Assembly: GCA_017937195.1 (NCBI GenBank)
Contig: JAGBEA010000040.1
Location: 1-37,599, forward strand
Reading direction: 5' to 3'
DNA length: 37,599 nt
Source of the DNA: Oscillospiraceae bacterium
GTDB lineage: Bacteria; Bacillota; Clostridia; Oscillospirales; Oscillospiraceae
The notes below the pieces were generated by a model. The model was not told the origin of the DNA. It searched no databases and was given only the letters and a program-made list of their open reading frames with translations. The translations under genes were made by a program, and so were the position numbers. Positions 13,536-23,203 of this stretch are shown piece after piece (the stretch's first letter is position 1; each line of letters opens with the position of its first letter).

Positions 13536-14405
13536 ATGAAAAAGTACCTTTCCTATCTGTATGTGATACTTGGCGCGGTGTGCTGGGGCTTGATCGGCCT
13601 TTTCAACCGCGCGCTGGGCGAACTGGATGTATCCGTGTTTCAGCGGGTGTGCATCCGCAATTTCGGCGCACTGATCCTGCTGACGGCGGTGTTTGCCGTC
13701 ACGCGGCGCAGCGTGTTCCGCATTCAGCTGCGCCACCTGCCGTGGTTTTTCGGCAGCGGTTTGATCAGTATTTTCGGCTTGAGTCTGGTGTATTTCCAGT
13801 GTCAGGCGGAGTGCTCACTGGCGGTGGCAGGCATTTTGCTGTACCTCGCCCCGTCCTTCGTGGTGCTGATGAGCGCGGTGCTGTGGAAAGCGCCCATCAC
13901 CCGGCGCAAGGTGGCAGCGCTGCTGCTGGCACTGCTGGGCTGTGGATTGGTCAGCGGCATCGTGGGCGGTGAGCTGACCGCATCGCCCCGCGGATTGCTG
14001 CTGGGTGTGGCATCCGGCTTCTGCTATGCCACCTACACCGTGTTCGCCCACTATGTGCTCAAGCACTACGACAGCCTCACGATGACCTACTGGACATTCG
14101 TGGTGGCGGGACTTGCCTCCCTCTTCTTCTGGGATACGGCATCGCTGGTGGCTGTGGCATCCGACAGCCGCGGCATCATCGGGATGCTGGGGCTCATCGT
14201 GGTGGCAACGGTGCTGCCCTATCTTTTCTACACCAAGGGATTGGAGGGCGTGGAAGGCGGCAAAGCCTCCATCATCGCCAATGTAGAGCCTGTGGTAGGC
14301 GCGCTGGTGGGTGTATTCGTGTTCGGTGAGACGCTGAGTGTGTGGGTGATCCTCGGGATCGTCTGCGTGCTGGGCGGCGTGGTGCTGCTGGCAAAGGAGG
14401 ATTGA
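13536..14405 (+). CDS. EamA/DMT-family transporter, 289 aa
   Basis: A drug/metabolite-transporter superfamily permease with about ten TM helices in two EamA repeats (about 5-140 and 150-285). Family-like segments are VILGAVCWGLIGLFNRAL near the N-terminus and the C-terminal NVEPVVGALVGVFVFGE. Members export amino acids, metabolites or drugs; the substrate here is unknown. ATG 13536 is used because the preceding in-frame codons translate the uvrB relic. The ribosome site is weak (GAGAGA). The stop lies two bases before the next start. Confidence 0.88.
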   Translation: MKKYLSYLYVILGAVCWGLIGLFNRALGELDVSVFQRVCIRNFGALILLTAVFAVTRRSVFRIQLRHLPWFFGSGLISIFGLSLVYFQCQAECSLAVAGILLYLAPSFVVLMSAVLWKAPITRRKVAALLLALLGCGLVSGIVGGELTASPRGLLLGVASGFCYATYTVFAHYVLKHYDSLTMTYWTFVVAGLASLFFWDTASLVAVASDSRGIIGMLGLIVVATVLPYLFYTKGLEGVEGGKASIIANVEPVVGALVGVFVFGETLSVWVILGIVCVLGGVVLLAKED

Positions 14406-14407
14406 AT

Positions 14408-14893
14408 ATGGCCAAGGAAAAAGACGTCAAAACCAATGTGATGCGTGTGCTGGAGCAGAAGAAGATCTCCTACACCGCCCACAGCTATCCCACCGACGGC
14501 GCCATCGACGGCGTTAGCGTGGCGAATATGCTGGGGCAGGACACCGAGTGCGTGTTCAAGACGCTGGTGGCAAAGGGTGCCTCCGGCGGCTACTATGTAT
14601 TTGATATTCCGGTGGCGGAAACACTGGATCTGAAGAAAGCGGCACGGGCGGTGGGGGAGAAGTCTATCGTGATGCTGCCGCAAAAGGAGCTGCTGCCCCT
14701 GACCGGCTATGTCCACGGCGGCTGCAGCCCCGTTGGCATGAAAAAACAGTTCCCCACCGTGTTCCATGAGACGGTGGAGATCATCGATACCATTATGGTC
14801 AGCGCCGGAAAGATTGGCTGTCAGGTGCAGTGTGAGCCCGCCGCGCTGATGGAGTTGCTGGATGCCCGCGCGGCGGACATCGTGGTGGAGTAA
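14408..14893 (+). CDS. ybaK: YbaK/EbsC-type aminoacyl-tRNA deacylase, 161 aa
   Basis: A trans-editing enzyme, most like the Cys-tRNA(Pro) deacylase YbaK/EbsC, which hydrolyses mischarged tRNA. Conserved features are TNVMRVLEQKKISYTAH near the N-terminus, the lysine in FKTLVA, and the signature GGCSPVGMKKQFP. The length matches YbaK (about 160 aa). ATG 14408 follows AAGGAGG, which overlaps the end of the transporter gene, so the two are tightly coupled. Confidence 0.9.
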   Translation: MAKEKDVKTNVMRVLEQKKISYTAHSYPTDGAIDGVSVANMLGQDTECVFKTLVAKGASGGYYVFDIPVAETLDLKKAARAVGEKSIVMLPQKELLPLTGYVHGGCSPVGMKKQFPTVFHETVEIIDTIMVSAGKIGCQVQCEPAALMELLDARAADIVVE

Positions 14894-14903
14894 AGGAGCA
14901 GCT

Positions 14904-15878
14904 ATGACCCATACATCCCGTGAATTGCTGGAGCGCTTCCAGATCCGTAAATCCAACAAGCAAAAGCAGCTGTTCCGCGATTGGCTGTGCCGGCAGCTGG
15001 AGCAGGCGGGCTATGCCCCTGCCGTGGAAAAGCACCGCGGTATTTATACCAGCCACAATGTGGTGGCAGGCGACCCCGACAAGGCAAAGGTGCTGGTAAC
15101 AGCGCACTACGACACCTGCGCTGTGCTGCCTTTCCCCAATTTCATCACGCCCCGCAGCCTTTTTTGGTATCTGGTGTATCAGCTGGTGATCGTGGCAGTC
15201 TTTTTTGCTATGGTGTTCGTGGTGACTTTCGGCGCCACACTGGGGGCAGCGTGGCTGCTTGACGATACAGATGCTGCATCGACCGTGGGAATGATCGCCG
15301 GCTATGCGGTGCTGATTTTTGATCTGTGGTGGATGTTTGACGGTAAGGCTAACCGCCATACCGCCAACGATAACACCTCCGGCGTCATCACGCTGCTGGA
15401 GCTGGCGCTGACGCTGCCGGAGGAGTTGCGAGACGGCGTGTGCTTCGTGTGGTTCGACAATGAGGAGCGTGGCTTGCTGGGATCTTCCGCCTTTGTAAGA
15501 AAGCACAAGGCGGCGAAGAAAAATGCGCTGGTGCTGAACTTTGACTGCGTCAGCGACGGCGATTCCATCCAGTTCTTCCCCGGTAAGAGTGTGAAGAAGT
15601 CGGCGGCTATGGAGCTGCTTGCCGAGAGCTATCTGCCTGCCGGCGATAAGAGGGTGGAGGTGGTGGCAGGCTTTGGGTTCTACCCATCCGATCAGGCGCA
15701 GTTTCGCCGCGGCGTCGGCGTGTGTGCGCTGAAAGAAAGTAAATTGTTCGGTTACTATATGGACCGCATTCATACCAATCGTGACACGGTGCTGGATGAG
15801 GACAATATCGCACTGCTGCGCAGCGGCACGGTGCGGCTGATCGGCGCAATGAAAGAGAAGGAACTCTATGCAAAGTGA
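14904..15878 (+). CDS. M28-family zinc peptidase with internal membrane segments, 324 aa
   Basis: A co-catalytic zinc aminopeptidase-like protein. Candidate zinc and catalytic residues are H68 (TAHYD), D156 (ANDNTSG), E187/E188 (DNEERG), D214 (NFDCVSDGD) and a C-terminal histidine (DRIHTNRDT). Two strongly hydrophobic stretches (about 85-118 and 125-143) lie between H68 and D156, so the catalytic domain is interrupted by a membrane hairpin. ATG 14904 follows AAGGAG. The 3' end overlaps uvrA by 11 bp. The substrate is unknown, and the link to repair genes may only be operon membership. Confidence 0.85.
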   Translation: MTHTSRELLERFQIRKSNKQKQLFRDWLCRQLEQAGYAPAVEKHRGIYTSHNVVAGDPDKAKVLVTAHYDTCAVLPFPNFITPRSLFWYLVYQLVIVAVFFAMVFVVTFGATLGAAWLLDDTDAASTVGMIAGYAVLIFDLWWMFDGKANRHTANDNTSGVITLLELALTLPEELRDGVCFVWFDNEERGLLGSSAFVRKHKAAKKNALVLNFDCVSDGDSIQFFPGKSVKKSAAMELLAESYLPAGDKRVEVVAGFGFYPSDQAQFRRGVGVCALKESKLFGYYMDRIHTNRDTVLDEDNIALLRSGTVRLIGAMKEKELYAK

Positions 15879-18696
15879 AATTTTCATCAAAGGTGCAAGA
15901 GAGAATAATCTGAAGAATATCGATGTCACCATCCCGCGTGATAAACTGGTGGTGATGACGGGTTTGAGCGGCAGCGGCAAATCCTCGTTGGCGTTTGACA
16001 CCATCTATGCCGAGGGACAGCGCCGCTATGTGGAGAGCCTCAGCTCCTATGCCCGTATGTTTTTGGGACAGATGGACAAGCCGGATGTGGACTATATCGA
16101 CGGTCTTTCCCCCGCCATCTCCATCGACCAGAAGACCACCAGCAAGAACCCCCGTTCCACGGTGGGTACGGTGACGGAGATCTACGACTATCTGCGCCTT
16201 CTGTGGGCGCGGGTGGGTACGCCCCATTGCCCCAAGTGCGGTCGTGAGATCCGCCAGCAGACCATTGACCAGATCATCGATCAGATTCTGACACTGCCGG
16301 AGGGCACGCGTATCCAGATTCTCGCCCCCGTGATCCGTGGGCGCAAGGGTGAGCATACCAAGATTTTTGACGATGCCCGCCGCAGTGGCTATGTCCGCGT
16401 GCGTGTGGACGGCAATCTCTATGAGCTGAGCGAAGAGATCCCACTGGAGAAGAACAAGAAGCACACCATCGAGGTGGTGGTGGATCGCTTGATCGTCCGC
16501 GCCGATATTCAGCAGCGCCTGACCGACTCGGTGGAGACGGCATCCGCCCTCTCCGGCGGCATCATTGTGGTCAATCTCCTGCGCGAGGAGCAGGATCTCA
16601 CCTTCTCCCAGAACTATGCCTGCGACGATTGCGGCATCTCCATCGAGGAGCTGACGCCGCGGATGTTCTCGTTCAACAACCCCTACGGCGCCTGCCCCAC
16701 CTGCACCGGTCTTGGCAACCAGCTGAAGGCAGACACCACCCTCATCATCCCCGATGAAAGCTTGTCCATTCTGGACGGTGCTATCGTTGCCCCCGGCTGG
16801 AACTCTATCCGCAGCGACGGCATCTCCCGTATGTATTTTGAGGCGCTGGCCAAGAAGTATAACTTCTCCCTGCGCGAGCCGGTGCAGAATCTCAGCGCCG
16901 CCGTCAAGGAGATCATCTACTACGGCACCAAGGGCGAAAAGCTGGAACTGCACTACGATCAGCCCCGTGGCAAAGGCGTGCTGTATCAGGCATTCGAGGG
17001 TATCGCCAACAATCTGGAGCGGCGCTATCACGAGACCCAGAGCGACGCGTCCAAAAAAGAGATCGAGGAGTTTATGGGCGAGTGTCCCTGCCCCGATTGT
17101 CACGGTCGCCGTCTGCGGCCGGAGGCGCTGGCGGTCACTGTGGGCGGGAAGTCCATCCACGATGTGACGGAGCTGTCCATCAATGAGGAGCTGGACTTCT
17201 TCGACGCGCTGGAGCTGACGGAGACGCAGCAGCTGATCGCGGCGCAGATCCTCAAGGAGATCCGCTCCCGACTGGGCTTTTTGCAGTCGGTGGGTCTGCG
17301 GTATCTGACGCTGTCCCGCTCCTCCGGCACACTGTCCGGCGGCGAGAGTCAGCGCATCCGCCTTGCCACCCAGATCGGCTCGAGCCTGATGGGCGTGCTG
17401 TATATTCTGGATGAGCCGTCTATCGGTCTGCACCAGCGGGACAATGATAAGCTGCTGGCTACGCTCAAGCGCCTGCGGGATCTGGGCAATACGCTCATCG
17501 TGGTGGAGCACGACGAGGATACCATGCGCGAGGCTGACTATCTCATCGATATCGGTCCCGGCGCCGGCGCACACGGCGGTGAAATCGTGGCTGCCGGTAC
17601 GCCTCAAGAGGTGATGGACAATCCCGACAGCCTGACGGGTCAGTACCTGAGCGGTAGGAAGAAAATCGAAGTGCCTGCCGTCCGCCGCCGCGGAAACGGA
17701 CAAGTGCTGACGGTGCGCGGCGCTGCGGAGAACAATCTGAAAAATATTGATGTATCCATTCCGTTGGGCGCGTTTACCTGCGTTACCGGCGTCAGCGGCA
17801 GCGGCAAATCCTCACTGGTGAACGAGATTTTGTTCAAAAAGCTGGGCGCTACGCTGAACCGGATGAAGGCCCATCCCGGTAAGCACCGGTGCATTGAGGG
17901 GATGGAGCAGCTGGACAAGGTCATCAACATTGACCAAAGTCCCATCGGGCGCACGCCCCGCTCCAACCCTGCCACCTATACCAATCTTTTTAATGAGATC
18001 CGCAATCTGTTTGCCTCCACCCAGGAGGCGAAGGCGCGGGGCTATAATGCAGGCCGCTTTTCCTTCAATACCCGCGGCGGACGGTGCGAAGCCTGCGCCG
18101 GCGACGGTATGCTGAAGATCGAGATGCACTTCCTGCCGGATATCTATGTCCCCTGCGAGGTGTGCAAGGGGCGCAGATACAACCGCGAAACGCTGGAGGT
18201 GCGGTATAAGGGCAAGAACATCGCCGATGTGCTGGAGATGACGGCGGAGGAGGCGAGAGAGTTCTTCGCCCCCGTGCCCAAGATCGCCGCGATGCTGCAG
18301 ACGCTGTGCGATGTGGGACTGGGCTATGTGAAGCTGGGTCAGTCCTCCACCACCCTCAGCGGCGGCGAGGCGCAGCGCGTAAAGCTGGCAACGGAGCTGG
18401 CGCGGCGTGCCACGGGACGCACCATCTATATTCTTGATGAGCCTACCACCGGTCTCCACGCAGACGACGTGAAGAAGCTTTTAAGCGTGCTGCAGCGGCT
18501 GGTGGATGCCGGCAACACGGTGCTGGTCATCGAGCATAATCTGGACGTGATCAAGTGCGCCGACTATATCATCGACCTCGGTCCCGAGGGCGGCAGCGGC
18601 GGCGGCACGGTGGTCTGCACCGGCACGCCGGAGGAAGTGGCGCAGTGCGAGGCATCCTATACGGGACAGTACCTCAAAAAGTGCCTTGAAATGTAA
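15868..18696 (+). CDS. uvrA: excinuclease ABC subunit A, 942 aa
   Basis: UvrA is the dimeric ABC ATPase that detects bulky DNA lesions and loads UvrB. Both nucleotide-binding domains are complete. The first has [14 protein letters not shown] near residue 31, [12 protein letters not shown], and LDEPSIGLH. The second has [26 protein letters not shown] and LDEPTTGLH. Zinc-binding cysteine pairs are visible (CPKCG, CDDCG...CPTC, CEAC...CEVC). The length is typical. ATG 15868 lies inside the end of the M28 gene with GAAGGA upstream. Confidence 0.97.
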   Translation: MQSEIFIKGARENNLKNIDVTIPRDKLVVMTGLSGSGKSSLAFDTIYAEGQRRYVESLSSYARMFLGQMDKPDVDYIDGLSPAISIDQKTTSKNPRSTVGTVTEIYDYLRLLWARVGTPHCPKCGREIRQQTIDQIIDQILTLPEGTRIQILAPVIRGRKGEHTKIFDDARRSGYVRVRVDGNLYELSEEIPLEKNKKHTIEVVVDRLIVRADIQQRLTDSVETASALSGGIIVVNLLREEQDLTFSQNYACDDCGISIEELTPRMFSFNNPYGACPTCTGLGNQLKADTTLIIPDESLSILDGAIVAPGWNSIRSDGISRMYFEALAKKYNFSLREPVQNLSAAVKEIIYYGTKGEKLELHYDQPRGKGVLYQAFEGIANNLERRYHETQSDASKKEIEEFMGECPCPDCHGRRLRPEALAVTVGGKSIHDVTELSINEELDFFDALELTETQQLIAAQILKEIRSRLGFLQSVGLRYLTLSRSSGTLSGGESQRIRLATQIGSSLMGVLYILDEPSIGLHQRDNDKLLATLKRLRDLGNTLIVVEHDEDTMREADYLIDIGPGAGAHGGEIVAAGTPQEVMDNPDSLTGQYLSGRKKIEVPAVRRRGNGQVLTVRGAAENNLKNIDVSIPLGAFTCVTGVSGSGKSSLVNEILFKKLGATLNRMKAHPGKHRCIEGMEQLDKVINIDQSPIGRTPRSNPATYTNLFNEIRNLFASTQEAKARGYNAGRFSFNTRGGRCEACAGDGMLKIEMHFLPDIYVPCEVCKGRRYNRETLEVRYKGKNIADVLEMTAEEAREFFAPVPKIAAMLQTLCDVGLGYVKLGQSSTTLSGGEAQRVKLATELARRATGRTIYILDEPTTGLHADDVKKLLSVLQRLVDAGNTVLVIEHNLDVIKCADYIIDLGPEGGSGGGTVVCTGTPEEVAQCEASYTGQYLKKCLEM

Positions 18697-18743
18697 CACA
18701 CTGTCCTCCCCGCCCCGGCATAGAATGGGGCGAGGTGATGGAG

Positions 18744-19073
18744 ATGGCATTGCTGTATGACGGCGTGATCGCGTTTTTGGCGGCGGTGGGTCTGTCGGCG
18801 CTGATGTGGCTGCTGGCAGGTGCGCTGCTGCACCGCAGAAGCCGCACCGTCCGCGCGGCGGTGGTGCTGCCCGTTAGGGACAGCGCGGAAGAAATGGAAG
18901 ATGATGTGCGCCTTTTGCTGGGGGAGTATGACCCCACCGGCAGAGGCTTGCCGGTGCTGATCGCGGACTGCGGCTTAACGCAGGAGGCGGCGGCGCGGGC
19001 GGAAATACTGGCGCGCAGCGATCACCGCATTGCGGTGGTGCTGCCGCAGGAGATCTTAAACTTTTTCGCATAA
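18744..19073 (+). CDS. small membrane-anchored protein of unknown function, 109 aa
   Basis: One N-terminal hydrophobic helix (about 8-30, GVIAFLAAVGLSALMWLLAG) is followed by a basic stretch and a soluble acidic domain with the motifs PVRDSAEEMEDDVRLLL and GLPVLIADCGLTQEA. I do not recognise a family. ATG 18744 is preferred because GAGGTG lies 6 nt upstream; ATG 18738 is the alternative. It sits between uvrA and recD2 (47 bp and 10 bp gaps), probably in the same operon. Confidence 0.7.
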   Translation: MALLYDGVIAFLAAVGLSALMWLLAGALLHRRSRTVRAAVVLPVRDSAEEMEDDVRLLLGEYDPTGRGLPVLIADCGLTQEAAARAEILARSDHRIAVVLPQEILNFFA

Positions 19074-19083
19074 GAGGTGTAAG

Positions 19084-21297
19084 ATGGGTGAACGCTGCAC
19101 GGTGGAGGGCACCGTAGAAAACCTGATCTTTCAAAATGAAGATAATGGCTATACCGTGCTGTGTCTGGTCACCGATCAGGGCGAGGCCATCACAGTGGTG
19201 GGCTGCATCCCGTGTGTGGCGCCCGGTGAGGGGATGACCGTCACCGGCGTGTGGGTCAATCACCCCACCCACGGTGCGCAGCTGACCGCCGAGCTGGTGG
19301 AGCGGCGGATGCCGGAGGGGGAGGACGAGATCGTCTCCTACCTTGCCAGCGGCATCATCAAGGGCGTGGGTCCTGCCACTGCCGCCCGCCTGGTGGAGCG
19401 CTTTGGCGCAGACACACTGGCGGTCATCGAGGAGGAGCCGGAGCGGATGAGCACCATCAAGGGGATCACCGCCAAGAAGGCTATGGAGATCGCCAACGCC
19501 TTCCGCGAGCTGACCGGTCTGCGGCGCGTGATGGAGTTTATGGCGCGCTATGACCTGCCCACCACCCTCGCTATGCAGCTGTACCGCACCTATGGCGGCG
19601 AGGCGCTGCCGCGGCTGAAGGAGAACCCCTATCTGCTGTCCGGTGAGCGCTACGGAATGGATTTTTCCACTATGGATGAGATCGCGCTGAGTATGGATTT
19701 CGGCGCGGATGATCCCTGCCGCGTGGAGGCTGCCATTGAATATGAACTGACTTATAATCTGAATAACGGACACGTGTTTCTGCCCCGCGGCAAGCTGGTG
19801 GCTGCCACCGCGCAGCTGATCGACCTGCCGGAGGATACGGTGGAGATGGCGCTGGATCGCCTGATCGGCAGTATGGCGGTGGTGCAGCAGACGGTGGCCA
19901 ATGTGGAGGCCTGCTATCTGCGCAGCTACTACGAAGCGGAGGTCTACGTGGCGGACAAGCTGCTGTCGCTGCGCTATGTGGAGCAGCCGCCTCTGCGCAG
20001 CAGTGTGGAGCGCGCCATCGGCGAGATGGAGCGGCGGCAGGGTATCGACTATGCACCTGCCCAGCGCGAAGCGGTGCTGACGGCGGCGGAGGAGGGCGTG
20101 CTGCTGCTGACCGGCGGTCCCGGTACCGGCAAGACCACCTCCGTGCGCGCCATTGTGACACTGTATCAGAAGCTGGGGCTGGATGTGCTGCTGCTGGCGC
20201 CTACGGGGCGTGCTGCCCAGCGCTTGGGCGAGGTGTGCGGTATGGAGGCACAGACCATCCACCGCTGCCTCGGTATGGCGTTTAACGAGCTGACCGGTGA
20301 GGTGACTTTCCGGAAAAATGCCGCCGATCCGCTGGAGGCGGACGCGGTGATCGTGGATGAGATGAGTATGGTGGATCTGCAGCTGATGCGTGCGCTGCTG
20401 TCGGCGCTGCATCCCGGCTGCCGCCTTGTGATGGTGGGCGACCCCGATCAGCTGCCCTCAGTGGGGGCAGGCAATGTGCTGGGCGATCTGCTGCGCAGCG
20501 GCGCTATCCCCACGGTGGTGCTGCGGCAAATCTTCCGTCAGGCGGAGCAGTCCGCCATCATCCGCAATGCCCACGCGGTGAACCTGGGTTCTGCACCCTC
20601 ACTGGAGAGCAATCAGGGCGACTTCTTCTTTATGTGCCGCCGCACACCGGACCGGCTGGTGCAGACGGTGGTGGAGCTGTGCCGCACCCGCCTGCCGGAG
20701 AATATGGGTATCCCTGCCGATCAGATTCAGGTGCTCAGTCCCACCCGCAAGGGGGAGATGGGCACGGCCAATCTCAACCGCGCGCTGCAATCGGCGCTGA
20801 ATCCGCCTGCTGCCGGCAAGCGGCAGAAGACGTGGGGCGATATCGTGTTCCGCACCGGCGATCGGGTGATGCAGAATAAGAACAACTACGATGTGGTGTG
20901 GGAGAAGGATGACGGCACTATGGGCACCGGTATTTTCAACGGTGATGTGGGCGTCATCGAGGACATCGACCCCTCCGGCGAGCTGCTGACCATCCGCTTT
21001 GATGACCGCACCGCCGTGTATCCTGCCGACCTGCTGGGTCAGCTGGATATGGCTTATGCCATCACCGTACATAAGGCGCAGGGCAGCGAATATCGGGCAG
21101 TGGTTCTGGTGTCGGCTCCGGTGGCACCGTCGCTGCTGGTGCGGGGCGTGCTGTATACTGCCATCACCCGCGCCCGTGATCTGCTGATTCTGGTGGGTGA
21201 CGATGTGGTGCCGGCGCGGATGGCTGCCAACGATAAGCAGCAGCGGCGCTACAGCGGTCTGCGCCGGAGATTGAAGGAGCGCAGCGAGACGAGATGA
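19084..21297 (+). CDS. recD2: ATP-dependent RecD2-like DNA helicase, 737 aa
   Basis: A superfamily 1B 5'-3' helicase of the RecD2 type, which works without RecBC in replication-fork and repair processes. The N-terminal OB-like and helix-hairpin-helix region (1-150, with SGIIKGVGPATAARLVERFG) precedes the motor. Walker A is GGPGTGKT (344-351), Walker B is VIVDEMSMVD, and motif VI is TAITRARDLLILVGD. The length is typical. ATG 19084 follows AAGAGGTG. Its stop overlaps the comF start (ATGA). Confidence 0.94.
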   Translation: MGERCTVEGTVENLIFQNEDNGYTVLCLVTDQGEAITVVGCIPCVAPGEGMTVTGVWVNHPTHGAQLTAELVERRMPEGEDEIVSYLASGIIKGVGPATAARLVERFGADTLAVIEEEPERMSTIKGITAKKAMEIANAFRELTGLRRVMEFMARYDLPTTLAMQLYRTYGGEALPRLKENPYLLSGERYGMDFSTMDEIALSMDFGADDPCRVEAAIEYELTYNLNNGHVFLPRGKLVAATAQLIDLPEDTVEMALDRLIGSMAVVQQTVANVEACYLRSYYEAEVYVADKLLSLRYVEQPPLRSSVERAIGEMERRQGIDYAPAQREAVLTAAEEGVLLLTGGPGTGKTTSVRAIVTLYQKLGLDVLLLAPTGRAAQRLGEVCGMEAQTIHRCLGMAFNELTGEVTFRKNAADPLEADAVIVDEMSMVDLQLMRALLSALHPGCRLVMVGDPDQLPSVGAGNVLGDLLRSGAIPTVVLRQIFRQAEQSAIIRNAHAVNLGSAPSLESNQGDFFFMCRRTPDRLVQTVVELCRTRLPENMGIPADQIQVLSPTRKGEMGTANLNRALQSALNPPAAGKRQKTWGDIVFRTGDRVMQNKNNYDVVWEKDDGTMGTGIFNGDVGVIEDIDPSGELLTIRFDDRTAVYPADLLGQLDMAYAITVHKAQGSEYRAVVLVSAPVAPSLLVRGVLYTAITRARDLLILVGDDVVPARMAANDKQQRRYSGLRRRLKERSETR

Positions 21298-21914
21298 GCA
21301 TTCTGGATTTGTTGTTTCCCCGCCGCTGTCCTTTCTGCGGAAAACCGGTGGGGAAGAAGCTGCTGTGTGACAGCTGCCGCGAAATGCTGCAGCGCAAAGA
21401 ACCGGGCGTTATCACGCTGCAGGGGATGCGCTGCGTTTCTCCGCTTTTTTATGAGGGGAACGAGCGCCGCGCCATTCTGCGCTACAAGTTCAACCGGAAA
21501 ATGGGCGCGCTGGATTGCTTTGGGCGATTGATGGCGCAGAGTGCCGCGCAGGAGTTTTCCGGCGAGTTTGACACCGTCACATGGGTGCCGGTCAGCCAAA
21601 AGCGCCTGCGGGAGCGTGGCTACGACCAAGCCCGCCTGCTGGCACAGAGTATGTGCCGGAATTGGCAGACGGAGCCGGAATCGCTGCTGTGCAAAACGGT
21701 GGATACACCGGCACAGTCAGGCTTGAAACGGGTGGAGGAGCGCCGTGCCAATGTGCTGGGCGTATATGAGGTGGTGCAGCCGGTGTACGGCAAACGGATT
21801 TTGCTGGTGGACGATATTGTGACCACCGGTGCCACGCTGCACGAATGTGTACGGGTGCTGAATGAGGCGGGCGCGGCAGAGGTGCTGTGCCTGACGCTGG
21901 CACGCAGGCGGTAA
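21294..21914 (+). CDS. comF: ComF-family phosphoribosyltransferase-like protein, 206 aa
   Basis: A ComF/GntX-family protein. An N-terminal zinc ribbon (C12, C15, C25, C28) is followed by a type I phosphoribosyltransferase domain with the PRPP loop ILLVDDIVTTGATLHEC. In competent bacteria ComFC is needed for DNA uptake; in most Firmicutes its exact role is unclear. The length is slightly short but complete. The start overlaps the recD2 stop by 4 bp. It is the last gene of the repair-rich run, and no clear T-tailed hairpin follows it. Confidence 0.9.
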   Translation: MSILDLLFPRRCPFCGKPVGKKLLCDSCREMLQRKEPGVITLQGMRCVSPLFYEGNERRAILRYKFNRKMGALDCFGRLMAQSAAQEFSGEFDTVTWVPVSQKRLRERGYDQARLLAQSMCRNWQTEPESLLCKTVDTPAQSGLKRVEERRANVLGVYEVVQPVYGKRILLVDDIVTTGATLHECVRVLNEAGAAEVLCLTLARRR

Positions 21915-22009
21915 GACGGCATAATCGCCGCGGCTGTGTGGAATACTGACCAAAAGTGCGCAGAAAAGGGACGAGTTATGACCTATATGTGAATTTCCGT
22001 TGATTCCTC

Positions 22010-22038
22010 TTGCAAAAACGGAAAAGGGACAGTATAAT
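22010..22038 (+). promoter_or_regulatory. sigma-A promoter of the mreB-family gene
   Basis: TTGCAA (22010-22015) and a perfect TATAAT (22033-22038) are 17 bp apart. The leader of about 60 nt contains a short hairpin (CGGCC-GTCA-GGCCG, 22057-22070). Confidence 0.8.
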
Positions 22039-22106
22039 AAGCATTCGAGGAAGAAACGGCCGTCAGGCCGAAACCATACTAACAGAAACAAAATGAGGTG
22101 CAATTT

Positions 22107-23138
22107 ATGTGTTCTTTGGCGAAGGATATCGGTATTGATCTGGGTACCGCATCTGTGCTGGTATATGTGAAGGATAAGGGCGTTGTGCTCAACGAGCCCT
22201 CCGTGGTGGCCATCGACAAGAATGACGGCCGCCTGCTGAAGGTGGGCGCGGAAGCGCAGGCTATGCTGGGTCGTACCCCCGGCAATATCGTGGCGATCCG
22301 TCCCCTGCGTGAGGGCGTCATCTCCGACTACGATATGACCGAGCGTATGCTCAAGGAGTTTATCCACAAGGTGGCAGGCGGCTTCCAGTTCTTTAAGCCC
22401 CGCGTCGTCATCTGCGTTCCCTCCGGCATCACGGAGGTTGAAGAGCGCGCCGTCATCGACGCCGGCATTCAGGCCGGTGCCCGCCGCGTGTATCTGATCG
22501 AGGAGCCCGTGGCAGCTGCCATCGGCGCCGGCATCGACATCGCCAAGCCCGACGGCCATATGGTGGTGGATATCGGCGGCGGTACTGCGGATATCGCGGT
22601 GATCTCCCTCAGCGGCGTGGTGGAATCTGCCTCCATCAAGGTGGCAGGCGACCAGTTCAACGAGTCCATTGTGAAATATATGCGCCGTAAGCACAACATC
22701 CTGATCGGCGAGCGCACCGCCGAGCTGATGAAGATGGAAGTGGGCTGCGTGTTCCCCAAGGAGACGGAGGCCACCATCGAGATCAAAGGCCGCTGCCTGA
22801 TGACCGGCCTGCCCAAGAGCACCATTGTCACCTCCACCGAGATGATGGAGGCTGTGGAAGAGCCGGTGGAGCGCATCCTTGAGGCAATCCACGGCGTGCT
22901 GGAGCGTACGCCCCCCGAGCTGGTGGCGGATATCTCCAACAACGGCATCGTGATGACCGGCGGCGGCAGTCTGGTGGACGGCTTTGACAAGCTGATCACC
23001 GCCCGTACCGGCATCCATACCGTAGTGGCAGAGAATGCCATCTCCTGCGTGGCAGAGGGTACCGGCAAGAGTCTGGACTCGCTGAACGCAATGCAGGACG
23101 GTACGGTGAATCTGTCCCGCAGAAAGCAGATGAACTAA
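22107..23138 (+). CDS. mreB: MreB/Mbl-family actin-like cell-shape protein, 343 aa
   Basis: A bacterial actin homologue that polymerises under the membrane and guides wall synthesis. Visible motifs are phosphate 1 DIGIDLGTASVLVYVK, phosphate 2 MVVDIGGGTADIAVISL, the adenosine motif VMTGGGSLVDGFD, and the conserved EEPVAAAIGAG. ATG 22107 is chosen with GAGGTG 6 nt upstream; the GTG at 22098 is part of that site. The gene is not in an mreBCD cluster, so an Mbl/MreBH-type paralogue is likely. It has its own promoter and terminator, and so is a single-gene unit. Confidence 0.92.
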   Translation: MCSLAKDIGIDLGTASVLVYVKDKGVVLNEPSVVAIDKNDGRLLKVGAEAQAMLGRTPGNIVAIRPLREGVISDYDMTERMLKEFIHKVAGGFQFFKPRVVICVPSGITEVEERAVIDAGIQAGARRVYLIEEPVAAAIGAGIDIAKPDGHMVVDIGGGTADIAVISLSGVVESASIKVAGDQFNESIVKYMRRKHNILIGERTAELMKMEVGCVFPKETEATIEIKGRCLMTGLPKSTIVTSTEMMEAVEEPVERILEAIHGVLERTPPELVADISNNGIVMTGGGSLVDGFDKLITARTGIHTVVAENAISCVAEGTGKSLDSLNAMQDGTVNLSRRKQMN

Positions 23139-23147
23139 AAGAATCGT

Positions 23148-23183
23148 GCGCTGCGAAACTTCTGTTTCGCAGCGCGCTTTTCC
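23148..23183 (+). terminator. terminator after the mreB-family gene
   Basis: A perfect 12-bp stem (23148-23159 with 23164-23175) with loop TTCT is followed by GCTTTT. Confidence 0.85.
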
Positions 23184-23203
23184 GGTTTCCGTGAGGTAAT
23201 ATT

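Noticed and set aside
18708..18728. CATAGAAT as a sporulation sigma-factor -10 for the small membrane protein
   Set aside because: One mismatch, no -35, and too close to the ribosome site to leave a leader; the gene is more likely read from the uvrA operon.
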